DNA of 64,000 bases. It comes from Morchella semilibera (taxonomy: Eukaryota; Ascomycota; Pezizomycetes; Pezizales; Morchellaceae). Position numbers and translations under genes: made by a program. The notes beneath the pieces were generated by a model. It did no database searches. It had not been told where the DNA came from and worked only from the letters and a program-made list of their open reading frames with translations. Shown here piece by piece: positions 47,037 to 61,713 of this stretch. The first letter of the stretch is position 1. The number at the start of each line of letters is the position of its first letter. The stretch covers positions 186,001 to 250,000 of the forward strand of contig WBVU01000015.1 of assembly GCA_009192285.1 (NCBI GenBank). The letters are read 5' to 3'.

Positions 47037-49249
47037 GACGAATAAAGAATTAAAGAATTTATGTGATGTATATTTGCTTTTTTTTGTGGGTCTTTTATGC
47101 GGGTGTTTCGGTTCTGTGGGTTACATTTTAGGGAAGGTATTTTTTTGTTTCAAGCTTATACTTATACTTATTTTTTGTTTTACCTTCTTGGTCCTTGAAG
47201 GATTTATTCTGTGGTGTAAAATATTCCCTCCGTTTTTATTTATTTTTGTACTTTTCAAGTGGTTTGTGGAAAGAGTGAGTTATTCGCATTATTAGTATTT
47301 TAACGACGATAAAAAGGAAGATATATGGCTCGTATAAACTTCGGCGTTTTTTCTTTTTTCTTTTCCTTTTTTTTCCTTTAAGAATCAGCCAATCAATCTA
47401 CAGAAACTAGGGGATCTACTACTATAACGGTACCTAATGGCGGCATTAAATCTCTGGTTCCAATACAAAAAAAAAGGTCCCCCGAAGTTGACACGCCCCT
47501 TAGAGCTTCCCGCGCAATATCCATTTCTGAAGAAGTAATTTTGTGTGCTAAACGCGTACCAATAACCAAACGCGAGATCTCTTGGCAGCTTTAACACGAG
47601 GTCATTCTATTTCAAGCAAAAGGTGTGGTGGACTCTCTACTCTAGCTGCGGGTGTGTGGATCCGCTCTGTACGGTTCCTGATTTCTACGCACGAATCATA
47701 CTGTCAGCGCTGGGCGTTCGCCGCTTTGTCGGTACATCAAATGTTGATACACCCCTGCAACATGTTCGGGCGGTGTTTCAATTTGTATCACCCTTTTCCC
47801 TTTTTGCCCCCTTCTCAGGCACTCCAAGCACTGATAACCAGAGGTTAACCTGGAAGGGTAATCTCGGGTGATAAAGAGGGTTTGAATGGAATACCAGTGA
47901 AGGGCATGAATGAGACGTTTGATGTCACTATGGGAGATGAGCTTGGGGGTCGAGTTGATCCTGAGGTGTGGAAGTAGGATTTTAATATGTATTTGTTCCC
48001 TACTAGAGCTGCTTTTCAAGTTTAGTAATTGTAGGACAGGTAGGTACACTTACTTACTGTACCGCAGCTGGGTTTATGTGGTTAGCCGGCTTGTCGGGAT
48101 AAAGTACATCGTATGTAGAGGAGGAAGGAGGTTACAGAGGTGTGGATGGTTCCGATCCCCTGCGCGGCACGTCCACCCGCACAGCCTCTGTCAAAGGCAA
48201 GCTGGGCGTTGGGTAGCAGCTCCGGGAAGTCGCCGCTTTTTGCTCGCCGCTCACTTCTATTTTCTCCATTCTCGCATGCATACATAGCGCCCCTTCCTGA
48301 ATTCTGTAGAGTAAAAATGAGAAGTACCAAGTAGTGATTTCCACTACCACCGTCTGTTCTCAACACAATATATTTTCACTCGTTTTGTTTGTGAAGAATT
48401 TTTGGTAGTCGATGCTCATTGTCAGCTTTGTTTGGTTTGTAGTTGGTTTTTTCCCTGGGTAAAACACTGGCCATTCGTTCGTAGTCTGTGTTCTCCTGTC
48501 CGTTTTGGTGTATTAGGCGGAAACCTTAGACGGCCTCATCCGAGTCTCTGACAGCAGTAGAAGCATCCTTTCCCTTTCCCTCTTTTTTTTCCCCCTCTTC
48601 ACTCTTCACACTCTTTGCTGTCTGTCTCCACGTTTAACCCCAGTCTGTCCTTTCTATCTGTTTCTTCGCTCTTTTCCCTGAACCTGAACCGTTATTCCCC
48701 CTCGGTTTTCTTTTTCGTATTATTACTCCTGATCCGACTTCATCCTCTCCCCCCATACCCCCCTTTCACTCGTTCTTGTTGTATTGTACACCACATACAC
48801 ACATAGTTGTCCGCTTGCTTTCAACTGTCCCTCGTCTTGCTCCACCCCTCAACACAGGGGAAGTGGAGAGGAGCCGTTCGCTATAGTCGTCGTCGTCAGC
48901 TAGCCGTTCCTGCGTCGCGCTGCTTCGCATCCGATCGTTTACAGTTGACGAGTGAATGAACCCTTGTTGAGCCTTATTTGGTTTGTCATCCTAGTCCTCT
49001 CTCGGCCTATTCTATCTCTTTCCCCCTGAGTTCACCGTTTGATCTCTTCTCCACGCCTTTACAATTACTCTTTGCCTTTTTGTTCTTTTGTTTCCTTACT
49101 ATTGCTGCTGCCCCTCCTCATTCCCTTAGTGCTAACCGACGGGGTGGTCAGCATATCATCTAGCCGTCCGGGCTCCTTCGCTCACACATCTCCAGTGGTC
49201 GCATCCCTCCACGTTCACCATCACCACTACCAACTACATCTCCTACATA
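47037..49249. other. Intergenic region: T-rich 3' UTR, then long C/T-rich leader of the WSC gene
   Basis: 47037-47400 is T-rich and resembles a 3' UTR. Between 47.4 and 48.5 kb no gene is recognised. From about 48550 to 49249 the plus strand is strongly C/T-rich, with TTTCCCTCTTTTTTTTCCCC-like tracts, consistent with a long 5' leader of the WSC gene. Confidence 0.5.
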
Positions 49250-50259
49250 ATGAAGCACTTATCGACATTGGTTTTTGCCGCTCTCGGCGGGTATTTTCAA
49301 CTGGCCCTCGGCGCAGATGCCACATACTACGCCTGTTACAGCAACCAAGGGAGTTTGGTATTGAAGGGGGAAGATGACTTTCAGTCGAGGGGTGCATGTC
49401 GAGTCACATGTGTAGACGATGCGAAAGCCGCTGGTGGTCCGGGATACTCGGTACAGGCAATGACGAACGAAACTCTTTGCTTGTGCTCACAAACACTTCC
49501 AAACGATATTTATAAGGTTTCCGACAGCGACTGCAAACAAACTTGCCCTGGATATAAAACAGAAACATGTAGGAATATACGCTCATTGCACTATCAGTAT
49601 TTTACGAATGTTGGCTCACGCGTTATGTAGGTGGTACTCGTTTGGGCACATATTTCTCGGTTTACCTGACAGGTTTAGACGATGGTACTCCTGATCAGGA
49701 TCCAGCGCCTTCATCTTCTTCATCCGCTGCTACAAGCACATCAACTGGTTAGTGACATGGGCCGATTCGAAGGGCCCTCATACTGATTTACTACTTAGAA
49801 TTGGCATCATCAACATCATCAACAACCTCATCTACAGCAGCAGCATCAACCACTGCCGCGCCCGTTACATCGCCTTCTGCCACCGCTACGTCCGAACCCT
49901 CGTCATCAGTCAATACAGCAGGTGTTGCCGCCGGGGTGGTTGTTGGAGTACTTGCAGTTGCCGCTATTGGCTTTGGGGTTTTCTTCTTAATGAAGAAGCG
50001 GAGAAGAGAGAGGGTTGAGGAGGAGTACAGGAAATCTGCGGCAGCTAGGGAGTTTGCAAGAAAGCCTGAACAGGATCATCGGCTGGATCCCGTAATGATT
50101 CAAAGGAGAGATAGCGTTGGAAGCATTGCAGATAACCAGGACTACTCTCGAAGAATTCTCAAGGTAAGTTTATCATGTCTCAAAATTGGGAGCCTGGTTC
50201 AAGTGTTTCTTTCTTGCTGACAGGACTTGGTACAGGTTACAAACCCAGATGGAAATTAG
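49250..50259 (+). CDS. WSC-domain cell-wall stress sensor
   Basis: Plasma-membrane mechanosensor feeding the cell-wall integrity (Rho1-Pkc1) pathway. Four exons: 49250..49568, 49631..49747, 49799..50163, 50224..50259, giving 278 residues. A signal peptide (MKHLSTLVFAALGGYFQLAL) precedes a Cys-rich WSC domain (YYACYSNQGSLVLKG, CRVTCVDDAKAAGG, ETLCLCSQTLPND, DCKQTCPGYKTETCGG). Then follow a Ser/Thr-rich mucin-like stalk, one membrane helix (AGVAAGVVVGVLAVAAIGFG then VFFL), and a basic cytosolic tail beginning KKRRRERVEEEYRK. The last exon encodes DLVQVTNPDGN, matching the conserved RILKVTNPDG-like tail of fungal Wsc proteins. All phases agree. Confidence 0.92.
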
Positions 50260-52918
50260 AGAAATGATCAGTCTAAGTTCTTTTTATTTATTTATTTGAA
50301 GGCTAGATTGGTCTAGGAAAGGCCAAGTCGTTGGGTTTTTTCTTTCTTTTTTTGTAGTCCATATCTGTAGTTTTTCCCCCGCCATTCTATCCATACCATC
50401 CTTCTTTGTCCTCCCGGATCCCAACTTTACTCTGTGTAGTCAACTGTAAATGGCAATTGGTAGGCTTTACGGGACAAATCATTCTAGGAGGATGGTTTTA
50501 TTTTTGTTTCTTTATATATCATTTTCCTTTATTTATTTCTATTGATATCAGGTGGGCATGGTTGACAAAGGGGGAATTGGTGGATCCTGTTTTTAAGCAC
50601 CTTTATTTTATCACATTTCTTGCATTCCTTTTGTGGCCCTACTTGCTTCGTTTTTTTGTGTATCTATCGTTCCGTTTCCCCCCTTGTGGACTCCGCTTTT
50701 TTTTTTTTTTTTTTTTTTGCCTGTTTGTTTATTCCTCATGTCACGTGTGTTATTAGAGATCTCTCTCTCTTTGCCGCCCTCCATCTGTATAAACCACAAC
50801 CTCCTTTCATTCTCACGATAGTCTTTTGTATTTATATGGAGTGAGGCAGTTGGAGAGCGGGGGCTGCGGTTTGCGAAGGAGTGAAAGATATTACTCGGGA
50901 GAAAGGTGGTTAATTGGGGTTTACTACTAGCTAACTGATCGGTTAAACTTGAACTCTTCCTCACAATTACTTTCCCTTTTCCCTGTGCATTGCTATTTCT
51001 TTAAATGATTCGAACTGGTGGAAGTTCAAAGTGGGGTAGTCCCTTGCCGCGTAAGGATGGCACTACGCAAATACATGTATTTCCCCGCATGCGTAGCTAC
51101 AGCAGCGTTAATAGAAAACACTACAATCTAAGGGTATGTCGGGACCAAAGATTGGTACCCTCATAGGGCGCTTACCTTTATACTAAGCGTGATTTTGTAT
51201 GAGCAAAACCCAGAAGGACCGTAAACACATATCCTTATAGCGCGATTATTCTTATAAGGGTACCCTTATAGGGAGATTCGACTGTACTATAAACGCAATA
51301 GCGTTACATGTATTTTTACCAGCGACTAAATACATGTAGTCAAAGCTCAAATTCTCTCTACCAAAGTAAAAGGTTTCTCGTTCCCCTTTCCCTGGTCATG
51401 TTGCATCACTCACCTCAATCGTATGATGTCGATCGACTTTCGCGCCTATTCCTTCGTTGATACAGTGATTATGTGCGTGCAGCTAATATGTGAGTCTTTA
51501 AACGGCCTAGAAAGATACCGTTGTTTGTGAACCAAGCCTGTAAACCCCTATTGGCCTGAAATATATGCCCTCGTACATTGAAACCATCTGTTCGGGTGTA
51601 CCTCCGGTCCTTAAGCTTGGATACATCCATTTAAGTACTAAAGAGTCTCCTTGATTCTTATAATCATTCTTTATTAGAATAACAATACATACAAGGAATA
51701 TATGCAGCCCCATGGACAATTCCAGAACGATAACACCAGAAAAGAAGACAAGGACGCATGGCGTTTTTGCTGGTTATTTTTAGATGCCATTCTCTAGATT
51801 GTGTTTTAACTGGCGTGTTTTTATTCCTCTCCCTTTATACATACCTGGAATGAATAGAATACATGTACTTATGTAGGTCCTGACAGTGCTAGATCCTGGT
51901 AAGATATTGTAATCGCAATTAACCCATCCAAGGCCATATACATTTACCAGCTACAGTCCATGTCAATGTCAATTATCTCATAAACTCAAAGGAGTCACCG
52001 GTCTGCGTTGAGAGCCCCCGATGGCCAACTCCAGTATGATCCGCTTGACCCTGAACTTTATAAAATCAATTAGTTTTTACAAATATCTTAAATTGACTAC
52101 TTGTAACCATACATAGTCACTCGCATTGAAACCCTAACCCCGATATAACAATGGGATCAGAAATCCCGGTGTGTATGTATGGAAGTATTAGGTGACTATA
52201 TGTAGAGACATATATTTTATGAGGATGCTTAGTCCACGGGTATTTGAGCAGGAGAATTGTAATTAATGTAGTGGCTAATAATATGTATATTATGATCTAC
52301 ACGTAGAAGGGTTCAGGAAGTATCCCATGGTAATAAAAGATGGTAGGTCTCAAACTGGCATAGCTGTAACTTTAAGATATAACGTACATGTATGTAGGTA
52401 CATATAACTAAGTAAACGTGGAAACATTACTACCCAGCATTTCCGCAACACAACCAAGTGGGCAGATCAACAACTTGATTTCGGGTTTTTATGTGATATT
52501 TCTCGGGATATACCCTCTAGGATGTAGCTATTAGTATATGTAGTCGACTATACTATGCGCACTTATAGATACTAAGACAAAAACTATGAAACTCCCTCTT
52601 TCACCCCCCCCCCCCCCAGGGTCTCCCACTTTCGTGGTGGTATTGAACTAAAACCCGCAAAAAACGAAAGAAAACTTGAATTCGTAAAGGGTAAAACGCG
52701 GAACACAAATACAAACAGGGAAAAAAGATAGTAGTGAAAAAGGTAACGAGAATCTTTAAGATTACCACTTAGTTGATATGTGTGAAAACGAGCGCATAAA
52801 GTGTGATGAACAGCAGCTCAATGTGGCCAAATACCACCAGCAAATTGTTTTTCCCCAAACCAACAAGAGTGGCCCGCGACAATACAAAGGAAAACTATCC
52901 GTCATAATGAAACCAAAC
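50260..52918. other. Intergenic region with T-rich 3' UTR and a pogo-like MITE remnant
   Basis: 50260-50850 is T-rich, including a 21-T run at 50698-50718. A possible small element lies at about 51122-51288. TACATGTA occurs at 51072, 51305, 51331, 51860 and 52385. A C run lies at 52605-52617. No gene is recognised. Confidence 0.5.
51122..51288. mobile_element. Possible pogo-type MITE remnant
   Basis: Read on the minus strand, the right edge starts TACAGTCGAATCTCCCTATA, recalling the TA plus CAGTCG start of the transposon at 36.2 kb. Just inside lies an 18-bp perfect palindrome TATAAGGGTACCCTTATA. The left edge (TACAATCTAAGGGTA) is only loosely complementary, so boundaries are approximate. 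Confidence 0.35.
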
Positions 52919-53920
52919 TCAGAGCTTCGGGATATGTATCGACTTTGACACCATCGCGCACCCACTCGCACAAAAGATCAAAACCGCCGGGTGAAACTCC
53001 AATAATCCAGTTCCAACAGTTCCGAGTGGCAGGGAATCCAGAAGCCAGCCCTTAGACGCCCAATATGCCATCAATGATACAATGGAGAGCGTAGTTGGGA
53101 TAGGCGTCCCTTCGAAGTATTTGGACTTTCCCGTGGCATCCTTGGGAAGCATTTGAACAGTCACATTGAAACGTGCCAAACGAGAAAGACCGCAGAGGAC
53201 GAAGAAAGTTAGAAAGATAGTGTCAAGGAAAGTGCGGAAACCGAGAGCGAATGCGCACGAAGCAGGAGCCATGCCGAAAGATATCTAGGTGCCACATGTT
53301 AGCATTTACAGCAGCAGTAGTAGTAACAGTAGCAGCGGTAAATAAGAAAAACGGACAAGGTCAGCGAGTGAATCCAGCTCTTGGCCCATAAGGGAGCTTT
53401 TCTTGCGCCATCTAGCGACCTTTCCATCCATAAAGTCAAAGAAGAGCCCAAATGGCATGAAGGTCATCGCAATATAGAGTTGCGAGAGGTCGTCAGGACT
53501 GCCGAGGCAGTACCGCAGTGATGAAAATATACTCATTGCGCCGCAAAAGCCTGTAAGTTGTTAGTTCCTGACAAGTTCCGCTATTGATAGGATTCTTTCG
53601 GATTGAACAAACCGTTGAGTTCTGTGATCAGGTCGGCCATGTGTAGTGCGCTATGAGGTTCATGGCGGTCCGTTAGATTTACTTGAATTACGCCCACGGC
53701 GGAGGTGTAGGTGGATCGTATGGGTATTATTACCGTATCATAGAGAAGTGTCTGTTGTCGACTACAAGTTCTACCGCCTTTACTTTCGTATCGGCATCTT
53801 ATAGTAGTGTTAGCTAAGGACACTGGGGCGTAAATTATGAAAGTTCTAATGAACAAAAAAGCTAATACCTTTGGCCGGAAGATTTGCATCGTTTGATGTA
53901 GTCCCGCTTCTTCGTGACAT
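52919..53920 (-). CDS. CHO1: CDP-diacylglycerol-serine O-phosphatidyltransferase (phosphatidylserine synthase)
   Basis: Makes phosphatidylserine from CDP-diacylglycerol and serine in the ER membrane. Five exons: 53920..53869, 53797..53734, 53650..53613, 53550..53357, 53284..52919, giving 237 residues. The N-terminus reads [17 protein letters not shown], then [20 protein letters not shown]. The CDP-alcohol phosphotransferase signature D-G-x2-A-R-x8-G-x3-D-x3-D is complete across [20 protein letters not shown] and LDSLADLISFG. Several hydrophobic segments ([42 protein letters not shown]) fit the multi-pass topology. The frame ends KSIHIPKL. Intron 4 uses a GTCCGT donor. Confidence 0.93.
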
Positions 53921-55664
53921 ATTTTCTTTCTGGTGATTCGACGTGACGGTGGAGGTAAGGCGATGTTATGGTATATGAGTAGAACAAATAACAACGATTC
54001 TCTTACTAAATGATGTCTGAAGAACAAAAGAGCTATATAGATTCACAAGATAAAAAGATGCTGTTAGGTGGTGTTGAATCGTGTCGTGAAGTGAAGAAGG
54101 TGTTGGGGTTTTTCTCTTTCTGTGATGTCGAGACGACTTGACCAGGTTTGGAGGTTGGGGCTGTGCCAAGAACAGCGGTCCTTGTGACGTGCACCGACCG
54201 ATGAGGACGGTCAGACAATCTTGCTGGAACAACAGAACAGAACAGTGCCAGGGACCAAAGGGTAATTGACACAAGCTACATGTACCTACCTATGGATGCT
54301 CAACCGCATGCATGGGGGAGAATAAGAGTTTGGGATTGCTAGTGTAGGGGGGCTATTCTGCAGCGATTGGGCCCAAGTGTCATCGACACTCCGTCTCTGA
54401 CCCTAGCTAATTCCCACAGGTAAGTACATGTACCTATGTGCAGGTACTCTATAGATCTACCTACTCTACGTGTATGTACCTAGATACATACAGTACCTAA
54501 ATACTCACACAGGGGAAGTCCCCCTTTTTTCCCTCCCAGTGCTTGATTTCTCAAAGAAACATGAGGCAGCCAGGTACATGTTTTGCGTGGAAGTGCAAAC
54601 TCCCCGTTCTCTTGGTATTTAGCCCAATCTTCAATTGATGTTTATTCTAGGGAAACGTACCTATTATACGGGAACTGGGATAAAAATGGCTGTATTAACT
54701 CCGTTTCAATTTCCCCAACCTTTCTGCATTGTATATTCCTATGGGTGGCGCCCGAACAGGGTGTGATAGAGTGTCAGTAATCTTGCGGCCTTGGGGTTCA
54801 AAGGAAGTTAAGTTCCAGGTTTGCGAAGTTTAGGACATAACTCCACATATAAAGGTTCTAGGTTTTCAGACACTCTTGTTAGTGTATGTATTACCAAATT
54901 CTTCTTCTCATTAGATCTGTTTATTCAGAAATTCCCTCAACACCTCTTATATCCTGCATCGATGGCCGGACACCGACCCGATGCGATTGAATTTCAATTG
55001 AAACGCCTTTACATCCCTACTTGAGCGACTTTTATATCACAACAGTACGCTTTTGAGTTTTTTTTTTACCCCAAAGGCGCCGTTTCCGGCGAAACATGTG
55101 CCAAATAGCACGATATCAATGCTTTAAAACAAAGTCGTCGTCGCCATAACAACTCCAATCTTGATGCTCGGCTCAAGCACGGGCCACAGCCTTGCAAGAC
55201 CCCTCTTTTCCGGTTGAATGACGTCGATGAAGATGGTGGGGGACGATGCCAAGAAGCTCACCCCGCCCTTCGTCCCGCACTTGTTTTAGTAGCAAAGGGT
55301 AGAACCCGTGGGGTTTATATCAAAAGGAGTGAGAGAGAATCTGATCCCGTTAGTTAGCCTGCGGATCTTTATTCGCACGAGTTTCTAGCCGCTGCAGAGA
55401 CCCTGATTTCTTGTTTTTTTTTTTTGGTCGTAGGATCTCCAGATAGCTTCCCCACCTCAGCTATCTCTTTGTGTCCGCCTCCTTCCATCTCCGCAGCTGT
55501 TTAATTCTCTACTCGCTCCATCCACCGTCCCTTCCTTCCTTCCTTCCTTCCTTCCTTCCTTCCTTCCTTCCTTCCCATAACCCCTCCTTGCATTCAATCC
55601 TCTAGGCACCTCAACCTATCATTCATCCATTCGTCCATCATCCAGCCATCTATAGCCAGTTACT
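53921..55664. promoter_or_regulatory. Divergent intergenic region between CHO1 and the Slm-type gene
   Basis: 1.7 kb between two start codons. TACATGTA at 54277 and 54425 and related GTACCTA repeats at 54420-54500 cluster in it. The right part (55430-55664) is C/T-rich with the (TTCC)n repeat listed separately. No gene is recognised. Confidence 0.5.
55530..55576 (+). repeat. (CTTC)n microsatellite in the leader of the Slm-type gene
   Basis: About eleven tandem CTTC units, in a C/T-rich stretch ending about 90 bp before the start codon at 55665. Confidence 0.9.
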
Positions 55665-58199
55665 ATGACCAGCACATCTGCTATTAACCCGGCTGAAGGG
55701 GCCGGGAATGCAAGCGGTGAGCACCAGCAATCAACCCTTAGGAAGGGCTCTGTGGGTTACTCCGATTCTAAAAAGCCCCGGTCAGGCTCAGTTGGTGAGC
55801 CAGAGAGTAGAAACTCAGTCTTCTACACACCAATCCCAACTCAAACCAACCCCACTGAGACCCTTGCCAACCGGTTCTCTGGTAAGTTATATCTGCAGTA
55901 TATCTACCTAAGTAAGATCGGATGCTCATTCATGATTATAGCATGGAGGAAGGTTTTGAAGGACTTCATCAATTATTTCCGCGAGGTTCAGGTATCGTAT
56001 GAGAACCGCGCTAAGGGAATAACTAAAATCAGTCAAACTTTGAATACCACTATTCAGCCGTCAGACTTTGTCAAGACCGGGGGTATCTTGGACACAAACA
56101 ATGTTCTGCGGGAGTTTCAAAAAGAACTCTATGGCAGCAACGATAATGCCACTAAAACTCTTGCCAGTATCATCAATAACCTCAATAGCCTGAGGACAGA
56201 CCTCAATCTCAAGATCAAAGAGATCAAGGCACTATCACCTGACTTCAAGAATAATGTCGATAAAGAGAAAGAGAATACTCGTAAGGAGATTATCAAGCTA
56301 ACGGAGGCACTCACTGCTCTCGACTCAAACCCACAAAATGCTTCTGGGAAGACGGATCCTTACCTTGTCAAGCTCGGTTTACAAAGGCAACTCAAGCGTC
56401 AAATTGATGAAGAGAATTATGTTCACAAAGTAGGTTCTTATCAGCTTCTAGGTGATAATAAATTCTAAACGAAGACTAGGCGTATATCAACATTGAGACC
56501 AGTGGGCGTGAGTTGGAGAGAATTATCGTTGTTGAGATTCAAAAGTCTTTCGAGACCTACATTAAGCTTATCAAACTCGAAGGAGAAGGCCAAAATGACT
56601 TTGCACAAAGACTGACCACATCCACTCTACAACTTCCAGCTGACCGTGAATGGTCAGCTTTCGTTGAACGAGATCCGGGAATGCGTGGCTCTTCAGTTCC
56701 ATTGAGGACCGTCAGTGATATTGAGTATCCTGGCCATCAGCACCCTGCTGCTCTTGAGGTCCGCTCCGGTTTGATGGAGAGAAAGTCTAAATACCTTAAA
56801 TCCTACACACCTGGATGGTATGCCCCCGCAAAGATATAGCAATAAAGTGTCTACTAACGATGTTGTAGGTTTGTCCTATCATCGACCCATTTACACGAAT
56901 TGTGAGTCTATAACCCTTATTTCCCCATGATAGATAGATACTAATGATCAACTAGCAAAGTATCCGATCGCACTAGTGATCCTGATCCAGTCATGTCGCT
57001 TTATCTTCCAGAGGCCTCCCTTGGAAAGCACTCTGAGCCTGGCGCCACATCTCATAAGTTCATCTTGAAGGCTCGTCAAACAGGTGTTCTCCATATGTAA
57101 GTATTGCCCATTTAACCCCACAAAACTCTCGTGGCTAATAGCTCACAGGGGCCATAATTGGGTTTTCCGTGCCGAATCTCATGAAGCTATGCTTGCGTGG
57201 TACGCGGATATTAAGAAACTCACAGAGGTGTCTGGTGCCGAGCGCAACGCGTTTGTTACGGGAGTGGTACATGGTCACCATGAACCTATCGATACTACCA
57301 ACCCGGAGGAAACCAGTGACGATATCGGCCTAGACAATGATGAAGCCGACGAGATACCATACTCCACCAATGCTAGCGCTTTTGCGGTACCTATTGTGCA
57401 AGAAAACAAGCGGCCTGAAGGTGGTAGATTCCCTAGTGATCTTAATGTTAATCGTGGGGCGACCAGTGTGGCTGGTGAATCGGACCGCTCAATTATTGGT
57501 GCTGCTGGTGCCCTTGGTGGCTCTTACGGTAATGAAACACAACCTTCAGGGAGATCTCGCAGTGGCAGCCAGTCCTCTACCTGGTCTTACGATGAGAAGG
57601 TTCGTTTTATAACAAAATATTTTTGTGAAAGATAGGGCTAATGACCATAGCACCCTGTCCACAACACTATGGACGAGGAGGCCGATGAATTCCTTCCGGT
57701 TGGAGCCGAAATTTCTCCTGCTGTCGAACGCCGTATGTCAGTCAGACACGACTACACCGACCATGAAGCACTGGCCAAGAGCCAAAACCCCGCAAGCCGC
57801 CGCCGAGGACCCCCCTCCCGTAAGCCAACGGCCAGTTACGGAATTGACCCTATTACCGGATTACCCGATATAGGAATGGGCGGCCCAGGATCGGCTCTCT
57901 CGGCCATTGATTGGAGCACTGTTATCGCTGCTAACGAGAATAAACCATCTAGCCCAACCTTCCAGCGAAGGCCCCCCTCTCGTAAGCCTACCGCTAGCTA
58001 TGGGATTGATCCTGTCACCGGAATTCATGAGTATCCTGTCGAACATGGGCACCACTCGGGAGCTGTGGTGGGGGCACCCTCGATTTCTGAGAACGCCCCA
58101 ACAAGGGCTCTTGAAGGTAGGCCCACTTCACCCCGGACGGAGTCTCAGAGCACTATCAGTGGCCTTCACTTCCCGGGCGAGTATCCTAAGAATACCTAG
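55665..58199 (+). CDS. Slm1/Slm2-type PH-domain protein (TORC2/PI(4,5)P2 effector)
   Basis: Plasma-membrane adaptor that links PI(4,5)P2 and TORC2 signalling in yeast. Seven exons: 55665..55881, 55942..56429, 56480..56817, 56869..56901, 56956..57096, 57149..57599, 57651..58199, giving 738 residues. A Ser-rich N-terminus precedes an F-BAR-like helical region (about 73-320; AWRKVLKDFINYFREVQVSY, VKTGGILDTNNVLREFQKEL). The PH domain follows (about 325-440; SGLMERKSKYLKSYTPGWFV, SHKFILKARQTGVLH, HNWVFRAESHEAMLAWYADI). The C-terminal tail contains two copies of PPSRKPTASYGIDP. Intron 6 uses a GTTCGT donor. Phases all agree. Confidence 0.9.
57812..58038 (+). repeat. Tandem coding repeat in the Slm-type tail
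   Basis: Two units of about 21 residues, sharing PPSRKPTASYGIDP followed by ITG or VTG, separated by about 35 residues. The RKPTAS core looks like a basophilic kinase site. Confidence 0.8.
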
Positions 58200-59020
58200 G
58201 CTGATTTTTGGAGGTTAAATTCGTTCTACGGGTTGTTTCAACTGGATAACCAGGCTAAATTGCGAGTTTTTTCTTTTCCTTTTTTTTTTGTTGACTTGAG
58301 AATCTTTGGATTACACGGAAGCAAGGGTCTGCAATGTTTGAGCGGGAAATTGGCGAACATGTATTGAATGTTATGGTCGTTTTGCTTAACTACTCGTTTT
58401 TTTGTCTATCTGGATTACAAGGTCATTTGAGTATGGTAATTCACCGTAGCGCAACTTGATACCCAAGGAAACTATACTGCAACAACTTGGCTGTAGTTTT
58501 CAACGACAATATATTGTATAAACGAACTTGGGATAAGATTGATACCGCTGAGGTTAGTTGGGGGTCGAGCCAAGGATGTGGTTACATGCAATTTACCTAT
58601 TTATGTGATTTATGTGAAGGTAACACTATTTAATCAAAGCCACCGGAATTCGTGAGCTAATTGAAAGAGCTTCATGGAGCTCTATATAAAGTTTATCTAG
58701 TATCGAGAGAGATAGGAAGCGGTGATGGCGGCAGTACTAATTATGTATTAGGTAATGGCAACTTGTAAGAGAAACTCCGAGTGATAGATCGTGACTAAGC
58801 CAAACATTGAAAGCCTGGCTGAAGCGAGTGATACAGTATGACCGATAAACTCAGTGACCATAACACATATGTCTCGGCATTTTTATGACCAAAAAATAAA
58901 TTCCTGTATACAACAAGTATAGGATGAAAAATAAGGAAATAGGGAGAACACTAGAGAGTAAATGCAAATAGGATGGTTCTATCATTGAACAGAAACAGGT
59001 ATGATGAACACCCACTCTAC
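58200..59020. other. Convergent intergenic region between Slm-type and chitinase genes
   Basis: 821 bp, AT-rich, with a T run at 58278-58290. Contains both 3' UTRs. No gene is recognised. Confidence 0.55.
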
Positions 59021-60944
<1,924 letters not shown>

Positions 60945-61713
60945 GATAGAGATGAATATGAGCTGTATTTATAGTTTTAATAGCTCGTGATAATATCTTT
61001 GAAAGCGTGGCGCAGCATGAGAGCTTGGACATTGAGTTGTGGGGGTGGAGTAGCTGAAGGTAAGACTGACCACGCACGCACGCAACATCAACTGTTTGAT
61101 CCTGGGAAGACGTTTGCCATTGGAATCCTGGCAGTGCGAATAGCAGCAACGGTTACGTGTTTACCAGGTACATATTCTGGGTGAGGTTTCACTGCAGGCG
61201 CTGGGATGTAGAAGGGTAACTAAACACCATGTGAAGATCAGTACATGTACTTGGTAGGCACTGGACTTTCGATAAGGTCGTGGGAAGCGCCATGAGCAGA
61301 TACACGGAGTTTTGCTTGTTGCTATCACATATCATGGACAACACAGTACATGTTCTATAGGTACATAAAAAAAGTCCGGCGTAGATTGTTCTCTACAGGT
61401 ATTGTACAGAGACGATACCTAACGCAGCTTGTATGTTCCGAGATATCACGTGCCTGTCACTGCCACAAAATTTAGCGCCACATCACAGGCTGTGTTGCGG
61501 GGCTCACGCACACCCAACAAAAGACAGTCCCACGAGACCTAACCCTGTAATTTCACGCCCACAATTCGACTGCAACCTCACAACCAGCAACGGTGCGAGA
61601 TCCGGGCACATCACGACAACATCCACTTTTACGACAGCTGCCTCGTTTTCCTAACGCCCCGGAGGGATCTCGAATTTCAATTTTAAAACAATCCCGCCCA
61701 AAAATCTATAATC
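60945..61713. promoter_or_regulatory. Divergent promoter region between chitinase and RPS0
   Basis: 769 bp between two outward-facing start codons. It contains TACATGTA at 61242, a CACGTG E-box at 61448-61453 and AACCCTGTAATTT-type sequence near 61541 on the ribosomal gene side. No gene is recognised. Confidence 0.5.

Noticed and set aside
51001-51030. GTTCGAATC-like tRNA B box on the minus strand
   Set aside because: No acceptor stem, A box or anticodon arm can be assembled around it.
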